NCBI RefSeq assembly: GCF_025399795.1
Contig: NZ_JAODTZ010000023.1
Location: forward strand, 62,001 to 126,000
Source: Streptomyces rhizosphaerihabitans
GTDB lineage: Bacteria; Actinomycetota; Actinomycetes; Streptomycetales; Streptomycetaceae
DNA length: 64,000 bases
Reading direction: 5' to 3'
Shown piece after piece: positions 6,473 to 15,991 of this stretch. A program made the translations under genes and the position numbers. Position 1 is the first letter of the stretch, and each line of letters opens with the position of its first letter. Below the pieces are notes generated by a model. It saw only the letters and a program-made list of their open reading frames with translations, had not been told where the DNA came from and did no database searches.

Positions 6473-9118
6473 TCAGCCGTGCCGAACGGCGGAGAAGCTG
6501 TGCGTGCCCGCACGCAGGCCGGAAACCGTGATCCGTCCGTCCGTGACCCCGACGTCGCGGCCTGCCGACGCCCGGTGCCCGCCCCAGAGCACGCGCCCGC
6601 CCTTTCGGAGCGTCACATCATGACTGTCCACCGGGAACGCGACCGCACCCCGGGTTCCCGCGGGCACATGTACGGTCAACGCGAAGACCTTCGCGGTGTT
6701 CTCCCACGAGACCGCCAAAGGGCCCTGGGGTGTGGGCAGTTGTCCTTGGGCCCAGGCGATGCCGCCAGGGTGCGGCCGCACTTCCCAGGTGGCGTATCCG
6801 GGCGATGTCGGTACGGCGCCCAGCAGTTGGTGCGTCAACGCCGGGAGAACGCCCGTGGACCAGCCGTGCGCCATGCTGGTGTAGGCGCCCTCGTACAACG
6901 ACCCGCCGGGACCGATGCCCTCCCAGTTCGTGATGCCGGGGTCGTGGCTGTCCATCCAGCCGTATGTGCGCCGGATCTGGTCGATGGCCGACTCGGCCCG
7001 GCCGGCCTCGAAGCGCGCCACGATCTCGGGGTACGAGGTGAAGGCGTACACACGCTGCGAGGCATCGCCGAAGATGGTGTCGTTGTCCATGAACGCGTTG
7101 CCGTAAGGCCGTTGCGTGGTGGCGTCGAGATGGGCGAGGGCCGAGGCGGCGCGTTCGCTGTCGGCGACACCCGCGGTGATGGCGATCGCGTTGCCGTCCT
7201 GAGCGTGCCTGACCGGTCCCGTCGCGGAGTCGAGGTAGGCGCCGGCGGCCTCGTCCCACAAGTGGGCGTTGATGGCGTCCTTGACCGACGCGGCCCGCTG
7301 GGTCCAGCGGTTCGCGTCCCCCTCCCGGCCCAGCCAACGTGCCATCAGGGCCGCGTCGTTGAGGGCCTGGACGTAGTTGGCGTTGTAGTAGGTGATGCGT
7401 CCGGTGCGGTTCAGGAAGGCGTAGTCGCCGTACCCGCCCGTGCCGTTGAGACCCTTGCTCAGGAGACCGGCGCTGTCGGTGACAGTCGGATACCAGGTGT
7501 CGAGCACCTTCAGCAGGTTCGGGTAGTAGCGGTTCGCGTAGGAACGGTCCCCCGTGTAGAGCACATAGTCCCAACTGCAGGTCACCCACCACAGCGGATA
7601 GTCGAACAGGGGCAGTGCGTAACCGGAGATGGAGGCGGGAGGGATCCAGCCGTCGGCACGCTGATGGTCGGCCAGGTCGGCCAGGACGTTGCGTGCGGCG
7701 GCGGCCGCGTCGTCATGCGTCAGATAGAGAGTGCGCGCGGACACCGCCAGGTCGCCGACATAGGGATCCCGGTCGCGCTTGGCACCGTCGTGCAGCACCG
7801 ACTTGCCTTCGAGCGAAGGGCTCCAGGCGTTGCGCGGGTCGACGTCGTCCTGACGGAAGGTGTCCGTGACCAGCTCGTTGGTGTACGAGGCTCCGTACCA
7901 GTAGCGATTGAGGTCGTCGTCGGAGCACAGGAACCATCCCCGGTAGGTGCTCGGTGTGCCCAGATAGGCGCTGAAGTCGAGGCCGACCGAGTCGATCTCG
8001 ACCGTTCCCCACGGCTGGGCGGCAGGCGCGTCGCCCGCCAGTGCGTCGAGTGTGATCCTGAGATAGCGGAAGCCGTGCAGTCCGTCCGCGTAGACCTTGT
8101 CGCCCGCCTGAAAGCCCTTGTGGTCGCTCCAGTCCGCGCCCGCGGCCGGTACGGCGAACTGGTCGGTTCCCTGACCCGCCCCGCCGGACTGGTCGGAGCG
8201 GGTGAAGTCGGAGCGGTCGGTCAGGAACTGCTGGGTCTCGGAGAACGCGAGCCGCACACCGGGGGAGTTGTCCGACGCGGAGGTGAAGCGGACGCGTGGG
8301 TATCCCACGACGACTTTGCCGAAGTCCACCGTGACGCTGGGTGCCACCACCGGCGCGACCGGCTCCGGCCACACCTCGTTGACCCGGGTGAAGGCCCCGC
8401 GCGGAGTGTCCTGGACGCCCGTCACCGTGACGCGGACCTTGGTGGTGGACACCTTGGCCACGAACGGCACGGCTCGCTGGATGACATCGTTGTCTGCGAC
8501 GGTGGCGACCTTCTGCCACGCGCCGTTCTGCCACACGTCGACCGTGAAGGCGGTGGGGACGCCGTCGCTGTTGGAGATCAGCGTGATGCCCGACAGTTCC
8601 CGCGTCGCCGGAAGCGTGATGGTGAGGGTGTCGGGAAACACGCCCAGCGTGTCGTCGTTCCAGAAGGTGCCCGGATCGCCGTCGATGGCGTTCTTGGCGT
8701 CGTAGGTGCGCGGTTGTCCGTCGTTGCCGTTGTTGCCCGCGTGGGCGGAGGAGGCCTCGGCCACCGTGCCTTCGGGCCAGCGCGGGGCCGGTGCGGGCCG
8801 GGGGCGCCGCAGGACGGTGCGGGGGCCGCCGGGTTGCAACAGGCCCTCGGGGCCGACGACATCTCCGGTGGAAGCGATGACGCGTACGGGCTGTACCGCA
8901 CGCGACGCCGGAGCCTGGACGTAGCCCTGCCAGCCTGTTCCGGAGCGGGGCGCGGTCGAGGGGGTCGCCGCACCGGCCGGTCTCTCGGCGGCGGACGCGG
9001 TCCCCGCGGCAGGGAGGCCCGCGGCGGACAGGGCGAGGGCGCCGGCCCCGGCGGCGATGACCCTGCGCCGGGGGAGACCGGACCACGGGGTGTTCTCAGA
9101 AGTGCTGTTCGACGGCAT
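6473..9118 (-). CDS. Secreted GH78 alpha-L-rhamnosidase-like enzyme with F5/8-type domain
   Basis: 881-aa exported glycosidase. The N-terminus has a twin-arginine signal (LPRRRVIAAGAG, then an Ala-rich core), so Tat export of a folded enzyme is expected. A galactose-binding F5/8 type C module follows (about 110-245; YDAKNAIDGDPGTFWNDDT), then the rhamnosidase N domain, then an (alpha/alpha)6 catalytic barrel (about 400-780) with the GH78-type acid region HDGAKRDRDPYVGDL and WWVTCSWDYVLYTGD, and a C-terminal beta-sandwich (about 785-875). Role: release of rhamnose from plant or microbial glycosides outside the cell. A LacI-like palindrome sits 20 bp before the start, fitting induction by sugar. 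True specificity within GH78 is not shown. Confidence 0.85.
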   Translation of the reverse strand: MPSNSTSENTPWSGLPRRRVIAAGAGALALSAAGLPAAGTASAAERPAGAATPSTAPRSGTGWQGYVQAPASRAVQPVRVIASTGDVVGPEGLLQPGGPRTVLRRPRPAPAPRWPEGTVAEASSAHAGNNGNDGQPRTYDAKNAIDGDPGTFWNDDTLGVFPDTLTITLPATRELSGITLISNSDGVPTAFTVDVWQNGAWQKVATVADNDVIQRAVPFVAKVSTTKVRVTVTGVQDTPRGAFTRVNEVWPEPVAPVVAPSVTVDFGKVVVGYPRVRFTSASDNSPGVRLAFSETQQFLTDRSDFTRSDQSGGAGQGTDQFAVPAAGADWSDHKGFQAGDKVYADGLHGFRYLRITLDALAGDAPAAQPWGTVEIDSVGLDFSAYLGTPSTYRGWFLCSDDDLNRYWYGASYTNELVTDTFRQDDVDPRNAWSPSLEGKSVLHDGAKRDRDPYVGDLAVSARTLYLTHDDAAAAARNVLADLADHQRADGWIPPASISGYALPLFDYPLWWVTCSWDYVLYTGDRSYANRYYPNLLKVLDTWYPTVTDSAGLLSKGLNGTGGYGDYAFLNRTGRITYYNANYVQALNDAALMARWLGREGDANRWTQRAASVKDAINAHLWDEAAGAYLDSATGPVRHAQDGNAIAITAGVADSERAASALAHLDATTQRPYGNAFMDNDTIFGDASQRVYAFTSYPEIVARFEAGRAESAIDQIRRTYGWMDSHDPGITNWEGIGPGGSLYEGAYTSMAHGWSTGVLPALTHQLLGAVPTSPGYATWEVRPHPGGIAWAQGQLPTPQGPLAVSWENTAKVFALTVHVPAGTRGAVAFPVDSHDVTLRKGGRVLWGGHRASAGRDVGVTDGRITVSGLRAGTHSFSAVRHG

Positions 9119-9137
9119 GACGCCTCATTCCTCAACT

Positions 9138-9155
9138 GATTGAAACGATTCAATC
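9138..9155. promoter_or_regulatory. LacI-type operator upstream of the GH78 gene
   Basis: GATTGAA (9138-9144) and TTCAATC (9149-9155) are perfect arms around ACGA, close to the TTGAAACGTTTCAA-type sites of LacI-family sugar regulators. It sits 20-37 bp upstream of the GH78 start codon, where binding would block initiation. No lacI gene lies next to it in this window. Confidence 0.7.
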
Positions 9156-9494
9156 GTGGTGGGCGAGGTGACGCTACCTCAGGAGCCGGGCTGCGTACAG
9201 AGATTGGGCCGGGCCCGGCTGCGTGGGTTGTCGGCCTTCGGGCCGAGTGGGGCCGGTGCGCGTTCGCCGCCGAGCCGCGTTTGTGCCTGTCCGGCCGGCG
9301 GGCGACCGTGACCGGTCCGGTCCGATCGGCGTCGGCGGACGCCTGTGTGCTCACCACCCCGAGCCGGCGACATGTCGGCCCGGCACTCCACGTACAGGCA
9401 CCTACGAGGACACGTTCGGCCGGCTCAGGGTTGTACCAGATTTTGTAGGCGGCTCCGAGTTGCGGATCAGGCCTACCAGGCGGTTTCGCTTGGA

Positions 9495-9635
9495 TCACCG
9501 GGCGGACCAGGTGAAGATGCCTGCGATGTGGAGTCCGGCGAGGTAGATGGTGGCGGTCTTCTCGTAGCGGGTGGCGATGCCTCGCCACCGCTTGAGGCGA
9601 TTGATGCACCGTTCGACGGTGTTGCGGTCCGGGAC
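9495..9635 (-). pseudogene. IS5-family transposase, C-terminal remnant
   Basis: About 45 codons translate to DRNTVERCINRLKRWRGIAT, RYEKTATIYLAGLHIAGIF and WSAR, the end of the DDE transposase of Streptomyces IS5-family elements, complete with its stop. Upstream of DRNTVERC the frame becomes unrelated arginine/proline-rich sequence, and no DDE core or N-terminus is present. Downstream DNA (9420-9494) may be the old 3-prime end of the element. The rest of the 9119-9494 gap holds only the GH78 operator. Confidence 0.85.
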
Positions 9636-9696
9636 GCCATGGATGAGCTGAACGGCCGCCCCGCTGGACCGGACGGTGCCCGGCCGTTGTCGACGC

Positions 9697-10797
9697 CTAC
9701 CCCGCGGCCGCCACGACTCGTACGCGGTCGCTTTCCCGGCCGGAGAGGAACGACGACAGTTCCTGGCCCTGTTCGGCGACGGCGGCCCGTTCGGATGGGG
9801 ACAAGGAGCGCAGCGGGGTGACGACCACGGTGTCCGCCTCGGCCTTCCAGGTCGCGGCGACCCGGCCGTCGAGCAGTACCGCGCGCTCGCCCGCGACCGA
9901 GAGTCCACGATGGGCGGCGTCGACGATCCGGCCGCGGTCCTGGTAGCCGAGGATCGCGTTGTCGAACGCGGGGAGGAACCGCACCGGGGCGGGTGTGTCG
10001 GGATCGGGGCGCGGCGCGTCGGGGAGGTCCAGCAGTTCCCGGCCCGACTCGTCGCGGAAGGACACCAGCTCGTCCCGTACGGCGGCCACCGCGGCCGGCA
10101 GCCCGGCGAGGCCGCACCATGCGCGCAGGTCGGAGGACGTGGCGGGGCCGAAAGCGGCCAGGTACCGCCGGACCAGGGCCTGGCCGACCGGGTCGCAGCC
10201 GTCGGGGGCGGGCGGGTCCACGTCCCGGCCCAGCCAGGAGGAAAGGAGCACGTTGCGCACGCCCGCCTTGGTGCGCCACAGTCCGCGGGGCGGTGTCTGC
10301 GCGACCGGTACGAGTGCGGCGACCAGCATTTCGCCCAGGGCTCGCCGTCCTGGCGCGGGCCAGCGCGTGGCCAGTACGCGCACCATGTCGGCCGCCGTGC
10401 GCGCCTCGCCGTCGGCCATCAACGCCCGTCCCGCCTCGGCCAGTTCGTCGAGATCGACCCCGTCGAGCTCGCGGCGGTAGGTCCCGAGCACCTTCTGGCG
10501 CAGCATGGCGTCATAGCGGGCTCGCCAGCCCCGGACGTCGTCGGCGGCGAGGAGATGCACCGTGCGGCGCATGAGGTGGGTCCGCACCACGCCGCGCTGG
10601 ATCAGCAGGTCGTCCAGGACCGCCGGGTCGAACGCGTGCAGTCGCGACCAGAGTCCGACGAAGGGTTCCTGCGGTTCCTGGGCCTGCAGGCCGCACAGGT
10701 GCGCGACGGCTTCGAGGACCGGAACGTCCGCGCGGTCGAGCAGCAGCTGACGGGCGAGCGTGGCCCGGTTGAGCGCCCGGCTGCCGAGAACGGTCAT
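9697..10797 (-). CDS. Winged-helix DNA-binding domain protein (HTH_42, YcaQ/AlkX-like)
   Basis: 366-aa cytosolic protein of the HTH_42 family, related to YcaQ/AlkZ-type DNA glycosylases. Visible signatures are CGLQAQEPQEPFVGLWSRL (about 35-53), RTHLMRRTVHLLAADD (about 72-87), the conserved FGPATSSDLRAWCGL (about 216-230), and a C-terminal wing with LPAFDNAILGYQDRGRI. AlkZ-type enzymes use a QxQ or QxD motif to excise alkylated bases; here LQAQEPQEP supplies a QxQ, so a DNA-repair or resistance role is possible. The ATG lies at the gene's edge with no strong ribosome site. Confidence 0.8.
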   Translation of the reverse strand: MTVLGSRALNRATLARQLLLDRADVPVLEAVAHLCGLQAQEPQEPFVGLWSRLHAFDPAVLDDLLIQRGVVRTHLMRRTVHLLAADDVRGWRARYDAMLRQKVLGTYRRELDGVDLDELAEAGRALMADGEARTAADMVRVLATRWPAPGRRALGEMLVAALVPVAQTPPRGLWRTKAGVRNVLLSSWLGRDVDPPAPDGCDPVGQALVRRYLAAFGPATSSDLRAWCGLAGLPAAVAAVRDELVSFRDESGRELLDLPDAPRPDPDTPAPVRFLPAFDNAILGYQDRGRIVDAAHRGLSVAGERAVLLDGRVAATWKAEADTVVVTPLRSLSPSERAAVAEQGQELSSFLSGRESDRVRVVAAAG

Positions 10798-10901
10798 CGT
10801 GTCACCGCGCGGCGCTCGTCACGGGTGCGCGACTGTCCGGAAGGGCGTCCGGAGGGGCAGGTCTCCGGGGTGGACAGGCCGCCCCGCGGCACGGCCGTCG
10901 A

Positions 10902-10933
10902 GCCGCGCCGGTGACGGCTGCCGCCGGCGCGGC
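10902..10933. repeat. Hairpin in the 10798-11194 intergenic gap
   Basis: Perfect 10-bp arms GCCGCGCCGG (10902-10911) and CCGGCGCGGC (10924-10933) with a 12-nt loop. It lies upstream of both the HTH_42 gene and the membrane-protein gene, so it could be a leader structure or simply GC-rich dyad. Nothing else in this roughly 400-bp gap looks functional apart from a TATCTT hexamer at 11183-11188. Confidence 0.4.
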
Positions 10934-11194
10934 CGGCCCGCTCTCCACGGGGCATCGAGGGAGATGCGGTCGGGGTGGTCACGGTGATCGCGTCCTTCCG
11001 GTCGGTCGGGTTGTCCGGTACGGGAGCACCGTCGCAGGAATAGAGGTCAGGATGTGTCCGCTGCGCGGGGCAGTACCGGAGCCGCGCCGGGGCACCCGAG
11101 CCATGATTTTCGGCGCGTGTTCGAACCCGCCGCGCGGCGACCCGGACGGCACACTCGCCGGGCGTGGTCGTGGACTGCCGCCTATCTTGGATTG

Positions 11195-11719
11195 GTGAAT
11201 GGCTCCAGCGTTCCACCTGAGCGTGGGGATCGTGCAGACCGGCCGGCAAGCCATCGAACCGACTACGCGGGCGCCATCTACGGCTCGATCCTGGCCGCCT
11301 CCGTGGTGGCCACCGCCGGAACGGGAGGGGACTACCCACGGCTCCAGGCCGTCGTGCTGCTGGTGATCACCGGCCTGGTCTTCTGGGCGACCCACGTCTA
11401 CGCACAGCTCGCGGGGGAGCGCATCGTCGGTCAGGCCTGGTCCTGGCGGGAGATCCGCCGGATCGGTGCGCACGAGTGGTCCATCGTCGAGGCCGCCACC
11501 CTTCCTGCCGCCGCCGTGGCCCTCAGCGCCGTGTTCGACATGAGTGTGAACACGGGGCTGTGGATCGCTCTGGGCATCGCGGTGGCCCAGCAGGTCATGT
11601 GGGCGTGCCTCGGAGCAGCCCGGGCGGGCGCCTCCCGAGGCCTGGTCATCGCCGAGGGCTTCGTGAACCTGGCCCTCGGACTGATCATCGTGGCCGCCAA
11701 GGTGGTCCTCAAGCACTGA
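11195..11719 (+). CDS. Small multi-pass membrane protein, possibly leaderless
   Basis: 174-aa integral membrane protein with about four predicted helices (YAGAIYGSILAASVVATAG; LQAVVLLVITGLVFWATHVY; TLPAAAVALSAVFDMSV; LVIAEGFVNLALGLIIVAAK). I do not recognise a functional family; it resembles uncharacterised Streptomyces membrane proteins. GTG 11195 is chosen over an upstream frame to 11054, which is arginine-rich and unlike a signal. No Shine-Dalgarno is visible, but TATCTT at 11183-11188 ends 6 nt before the GTG, the spacing expected for a leaderless transcript. Confidence 0.7.
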   Translation: MNGSSVPPERGDRADRPASHRTDYAGAIYGSILAASVVATAGTGGDYPRLQAVVLLVITGLVFWATHVYAQLAGERIVGQAWSWREIRRIGAHEWSIVEAATLPAAAVALSAVFDMSVNTGLWIALGIAVAQQVMWACLGAARAGASRGLVIAEGFVNLALGLIIVAAKVVLKH

Positions 11720-11842
11720 CGGCATGGCCGCACGAACGTGTCGCCGCGGCCGTGTCCGGACGTACGAGCGCCCCCGAGTCCGGACAACTCGTTAGCCTGG
11801 AGCGGAGGGGGAGGCTCGGGTGACGGCCCAGAGGAGGCCGGT

Positions 11843-13735
11843 ATGGCTGATGTGACTTCTGAGGCCAGAGGGGACGACGGGCCCCATGGTGGACCTGGTG
11901 CACCAGGTGGACCGCGTGGCGCAGGCACCCCCCGCTATCTGCCCATCGCAGACCACGGTCTGATCGGCGACCTGCGCAGTGCGGCTCTGGTCGGTACGGA
12001 CGGCACGATCGACTGGTACTGCTGCCCGCGCTTCGACGCGCCCAGCGTCTTCGCCTCGATCCTGGACGCCGACCGGGGTGGCTGCTTCGAACTCGCCGCC
12101 GACGTCCCGGTCCGTACGAAGCAGTTCTACTTTCCCGACACGAATGTGCTGATCACCCGGTTCTTCGCGGACGACGGGGTCGGTGAGATCCAGGACTTCA
12201 TGCCGATCGTCGACGACTCGCGCGAGGCCCGCCGGCACCGCCTGATCCGCCGTGTGGTGTGCGTCCGCGGAACACTGCCCTTTCGCGCGCGGGTCGCCCC
12301 CCGCTTCGAGTACGGGACGGTCCCGCACACCGTGCGTATGCATTCCGGTCAGGCTGTCTTCACCTCGCCCGCGCTCATCCTGGCCCTGACGTCCACCGTG
12401 CCGATCGAAGTCGCCGGACAGGACGTATGGTCGCTGTTCAAGCTGCACGAGGGGGAGTCCGCGGTCTTCGCCCTCGACCAGATCGACGACGAGGTGGGCC
12501 CGCGCTTCTGCGCCGTGACCGAGGCGGAGAGGGACTTCAACGCCACCGTGCGCTACTGGCGGCGCTGGCTGTCCCGGTCGCGCTACCGCGGCCGCTGGCG
12601 GGAGATGGTGCACCGCTCCGCCCTCACGCTGAAACTGCTCACGTACGCCCCCACCGGCGCCATCATCGCCGCGCCGACCACCAGCCTGCCCGAGAGGATC
12701 GGCGGCGAGCGCAACTGGGACTACCGCTACGTGTGGATCCGCGACGCCGCGTTCTGCGTGTACGCGATGCTGCGTCTGGGCTTCACCGACGAGGCCGAGG
12801 CCTTCATGGGCTTCCTCGCCGAGCACGTCCAGAGCGATATCCCCGAGAATGTCGGACCGGACGGCCCGCTGCAGATCATGTACGGCATCGACGGGCGCCG
12901 TGACCTGCCCGAGCGCGAGCTGACACACCTTGAGGGGTACCGCGGATCCGCTCCCGTACGTATCGGCAACGGCGCCGTCGGCCAGCTCCAGCTGGACATC
13001 TACGGCGCCCTCGTCGACTGCCTCTACCTCTACGACAAGTGGGGGCAGCCCCTCTCCAGTGCTCACTGGGACACCGTCAGCGGGCTCGTCGACTGGGTGT
13101 GCGACAACTGGGACCAGCCCGACGAAGGGGTGTGGGAGACCCGCGGGGGCCGCAAGCCCTTCCTCTACTCCCGCCTCATGTGCTGGGTGGCCATCGAACG
13201 CGCCATGCGGCTGGCCCGGCACCGCGGCCTGCCCGCCGACGTCATCCGCTGGGGCACCGTCCGCGACACGATCTACCGGCGGATCATGAGCCAGGGCTGG
13301 TCCCCCTCGCGCAACGCTTTCACCCAGACCGAGAACAGCGACATCCTCGACGCGTCGCTGCTCATGATGCCGCTCGGGAAGTTCATCTCCCCGACCGACC
13401 CGAAATGGCTCGCCACCCTCGACGCCCTGGGCGAGGACCTGGTCTCCGACTCCCTGGTCTACCGCTACGACCCGCAGGCCAGCCCCGACGGCCTCAAGGG
13501 CGAGGAGGGCACCTTCTCGATCTGCTCCTTCTGGTACGTCGAGGCGCTCACCCGCGCGGGCCGTCTCGACGAGGCCCGGCTCGCCTTCGAGAAGATGCTC
13601 ACGTACGCCAACCACCTCGGCCTCTACGCGGAGGAGATCGGCCACACCGGTGAACAGTGCGGCAACTTCCCCCAGGCCTTCACCCACCTCGCCCTGATCA
13701 GCGCCGCCTTCAACCTCGACCGCAAACTCGGCTGA
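11843..13735 (+). CDS. GH15-family glucoamylase/trehalase-like enzyme
   Basis: 630-aa cytosolic glycoside hydrolase family 15 protein. The N-terminal beta-sandwich (about 35-240) begins with PIADHGLIGDLRSAALVGTD and TIDWYCCPRFDAPSVF. The (alpha/alpha)6 barrel (about 260-620) opens with GGERNWDYRYVWIRDAAF and closes with AEEIGHTGEQCGNFPQAFTH, where family catalytic glutamates lie. Actinobacterial members of this exact architecture include the trehalase that splits trehalose into two glucoses; glucoamylase activity is the alternative. GAGGAGG ends 5 nt before the ATG. It has no signal peptide. Confidence 0.9.
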   Translation: MADVTSEARGDDGPHGGPGAPGGPRGAGTPRYLPIADHGLIGDLRSAALVGTDGTIDWYCCPRFDAPSVFASILDADRGGCFELAADVPVRTKQFYFPDTNVLITRFFADDGVGEIQDFMPIVDDSREARRHRLIRRVVCVRGTLPFRARVAPRFEYGTVPHTVRMHSGQAVFTSPALILALTSTVPIEVAGQDVWSLFKLHEGESAVFALDQIDDEVGPRFCAVTEAERDFNATVRYWRRWLSRSRYRGRWREMVHRSALTLKLLTYAPTGAIIAAPTTSLPERIGGERNWDYRYVWIRDAAFCVYAMLRLGFTDEAEAFMGFLAEHVQSDIPENVGPDGPLQIMYGIDGRRDLPERELTHLEGYRGSAPVRIGNGAVGQLQLDIYGALVDCLYLYDKWGQPLSSAHWDTVSGLVDWVCDNWDQPDEGVWETRGGRKPFLYSRLMCWVAIERAMRLARHRGLPADVIRWGTVRDTIYRRIMSQGWSPSRNAFTQTENSDILDASLLMMPLGKFISPTDPKWLATLDALGEDLVSDSLVYRYDPQASPDGLKGEEGTFSICSFWYVEALTRAGRLDEARLAFEKMLTYANHLGLYAEEIGHTGEQCGNFPQAFTHLALISAAFNLDRKLG

Positions 13736-13793
13736 CCCCCTCGGGGCCACGACTGAACGCCTTCGGGGCCGCCGGGGAGCGCGATCCGCGTGC

Positions 13794-14615
13794 TCAGGGC
13801 GCGGTGAACAGGCCCGGGAAGCGGGGCGCGAGCCAGGGCTTGCGGCCCCGGACGAGGATGCGGCCGCGGGCGATGGGGCTCACCTGTCCCTGGCGGCCGA
13901 GCGCCATCAGGAGGAAGGTGACCGGCTCGATGGAGATGGTGCAGTCGGGCCTGGCCGGTGGCTGCGGGTCGACGGTCAGCACGCCGTCGACAAGGGTCAC
14001 GCCGAACCGGCCGCCGCCCCACAACCGGATGTCGTAGCGGGCGTTCATCCCGCTCGTGCGGAGCGGATTGGTCACCCGTGGCATCGCCGTGAGCATGAAC
14101 GGCAGGGTCAGCCCGACCCGGGCTCGGTCGATCATGTGCGCCCGGCCCAGCGCGCGGGCGAGATCGTAACCGTGGCCGAGCATGTGCGTGAGCAGATACG
14201 AGCCCAGTTCCTGGGGACTCATCGAGCCCAGTGGAGTGACGACGGTCCCCTCCGCCGCACCCTCCTCCAACGCCTTCACACAGGCGTCGGCGTGTTCGAC
14301 GATCATCGCCGCCAAGGGTTCGGCCGTCCGCTCCCCGAACTCCGCCAGCGACCGCTCGTTGGCCTCGGCGAGGCTCTGCGGGGTGCCGTCTCCGTAGCGG
14401 CGCGCATGCCCTGCCGCGAGCTCGGCCATCAGCTCGTTGGCCAGGGCCAGATGTGCCGCCGCCTCGCCGACACTCCACTCCGCCCCGGGAATGCGGCGTT
14501 CCATGTCGGCATCGGTCCGCAGCAGCGCGGCGATCTCCTCCGCGGTCTCGTGTATCGCCGCACCCAGCCCTTCGGGCAGCGACCTCCGCACGTCCTGCCC
14601 AGCCACTGAGTCCAC
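13794..14615 (-). CDS. Maleylpyruvate isomerase family mycothiol-dependent protein
   Basis: 273-aa cytosolic protein. The N-terminal DinB-like four-helix domain (about 15-165) has the MDMPI signature PGAEWSVGEAAAHLALANEL, supplying a metal-binding His, and SYLLTHMLGHGYDLARALG with two more histidines. The C-terminal part (about 175-270) is SCP2-like (IRLWGGGRFGVTLVDGVL; CTISIEPVTFLLMALGR). Members use mycothiol, the actinobacterial thiol, for isomerisation or S-transfer. GTG 14615 has AAGGCGAG about 4-9 nt upstream; the frame is open to 15065 but that extension is arginine-rich. Substrate unknown. Confidence 0.85.
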   Translation of the reverse strand: MDSVAGQDVRRSLPEGLGAAIHETAEEIAALLRTDADMERRIPGAEWSVGEAAAHLALANELMAELAAGHARRYGDGTPQSLAEANERSLAEFGERTAEPLAAMIVEHADACVKALEEGAAEGTVVTPLGSMSPQELGSYLLTHMLGHGYDLARALGRAHMIDRARVGLTLPFMLTAMPRVTNPLRTSGMNARYDIRLWGGGRFGVTLVDGVLTVDPQPPARPDCTISIEPVTFLLMALGRQGQVSPIARGRILVRGRKPWLAPRFPGLFTAP

Positions 14616-15027
14616 GTTCTCGCCTTTTCTGCCGGCCCCGCCGCACTCCGGGCTGCGGGCAGACCGTGGTGGGACGGGGCGTTGTTTGCTCACCGGGCGT
14701 ACAGAAGACCAGGCAATGGGGGGCAGCGACAAGACTCTGAGCAGGGAGAACGCGCCTAGAGGCAGGACGTCCGGGGCAAAGCGGGCATTCGTTTCAGGAA
14801 TGGGTCGGCGTCGGGTGGCTGTTGCATGTCTCCACCTGTGGCGCGGGCCGGCCGGAGGGAGCGCGGCGGCCTCCCCCGTTGTCCAGGCAACGCACCCGGC
14901 CCGACGCCGTCCCCGACACCACGTCCGAGGTCGACGAACCGCGGCCGCACGGATGATCAGGAGGCGGGCGGTACTCGCCGACCACGGTGACCGACGAGGT
15001 TCGCCGGGGTGGCGGTTCCGGCGGGTC
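14616..15027. other. Intergenic stretch, nothing recognised
   Basis: 412 bp between two minus-strand genes. Open frames here lack codon-position bias and have no family resemblance. No strong hairpin or promoter was found. Confidence 0.45.
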
Positions 15028-15531
15028 TCAAGGCGAGGACTGCATGAAGACCTGCTCGCCTTCACCGTTCGGTTCCTCGAAGTCGGCCAAGTAGCGGTGG
15101 AACAACTCCTGATTCACGGTGACGGAGTCGGCGCCCTCCTCGCCGTTGCGGACCTTGAGCCGACGCTCCAGCGTCGTCCGGTCTGCCTTGAGATGGACCA
15201 GTTCCCAACAGCAGCCGTGGCTCTCGACCAGTGCCTTGTAGTCGTCCCGGGCGGCGCGACTCCAGAAGCTGTAGTCCACCACCACGTCGCGTCCGGCCGT
15301 CATCAGCTCGACCAGCTCTTGCCGCTGCTCGCTGCGGACCTCTTCCTTGAGCTGGTCGAACGCCGCCGCTTCCAGTACCAGGCCGGCGTCGCGGCACCCG
15401 AGTCGTCGCCAGACCGCCTCGTCGATCGAGAGCCGGACATAGCCACGTCGCACCAGCTCCATCGCGTAGGTGGTCTTGCCCGACCCCGGAAGACCGCACA
15501 TCAGGACAACAGTGCTCACTTGTTGTGTCAC
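15028..15531 (-). CDS. P-loop ATPase/kinase, zeta-toxin/polynucleotide-kinase-like
   Basis: 167-aa small P-loop kinase. Walker A is MCGLPGSGKTTYAMEL (about 11-26) and a substrate Asp follows in RLSIDEAVWRRL. The strand DVVVDYSFWSRAARDDYK and the lid-like arginines TTLERRLKVRN complete the AAA_33/zeta-toxin/PNK fold. Such proteins phosphorylate nucleotides, sugars or small metabolites, or act as toxins. No antitoxin-like gene is adjacent, so a housekeeping or resistance kinase is more likely. GTG 15531 is the longest start; a second GTG four codons on is possible. Confidence 0.8.
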   Translation of the reverse strand: MTQQVSTVVLMCGLPGSGKTTYAMELVRRGYVRLSIDEAVWRRLGCRDAGLVLEAAAFDQLKEEVRSEQRQELVELMTAGRDVVVDYSFWSRAARDDYKALVESHGCCWELVHLKADRTTLERRLKVRNGEEGADSVTVNQELFHRYLADFEEPNGEGEQVFMQSSP

Positions 15532-15910
15532 GGAGCCAGGTTAGTGCGGAAGACACATCATCCTCGGGGGCGAGACGGGCATCGCCTGCGGCGTCGCCCC
15601 GAGCGTCGTCCCAAGCGCCGGCCCGAGCCGCACCCCGGCCAACCCGGCGAACCTTCATGGGTACGGCGACTCTTGTGGCCCAACCGCCCCCGGCCATGCC
15701 GTGCTTGCTCGATCGGCCTTCGCTACGGACTCCTGGCCGGAGACCCGGTCGAGCGCTCCTCCAAGCCGGCCTCGCCGTCGCGTGCCTGGGCCCGGGCCGA
15801 CCGTCGCGCTCCTCCGGGCGGTCGGCGGGCCGGCGTCGGAGGCCGAGGACGCGATCCGCGATCGTTCGTCCGGACAGGCCCGTCCCGCTCCGGCTTCCTG
15901 GAGGGGCCGC

Positions 15911-15925
15911 TTACCTCTCAGGTAA
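15911..15925. promoter_or_regulatory. TTACCT-CTC-AGGTAA palindrome upstream of the DUF1330 gene
   Basis: Perfect 6-bp arms around 3 bp, 67 bp before the DUF1330 start codon, in a comparatively AT-rich patch. It looks like a dimeric regulator site. The remainder of the 15532-15991 gap shows no gene. Confidence 0.5.
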
Positions 15926-15991
15926 TCGACTCCGGTGAGCGTGGACGGCAAAGTCGTTCGTGTACGGAGCCCGAACGGCCGGAAGGATGCC

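Noticed and set aside
6407..9139. A 910-codon plus-strand open frame
   Set aside because: Exact antisense of the GH78 gene; no family resemblance.
15028..15531. Zeta toxin of a toxin-antitoxin pair
   Set aside because: The P-loop fold fits, but no small antitoxin gene is adjacent, so the toxin label is not supported.
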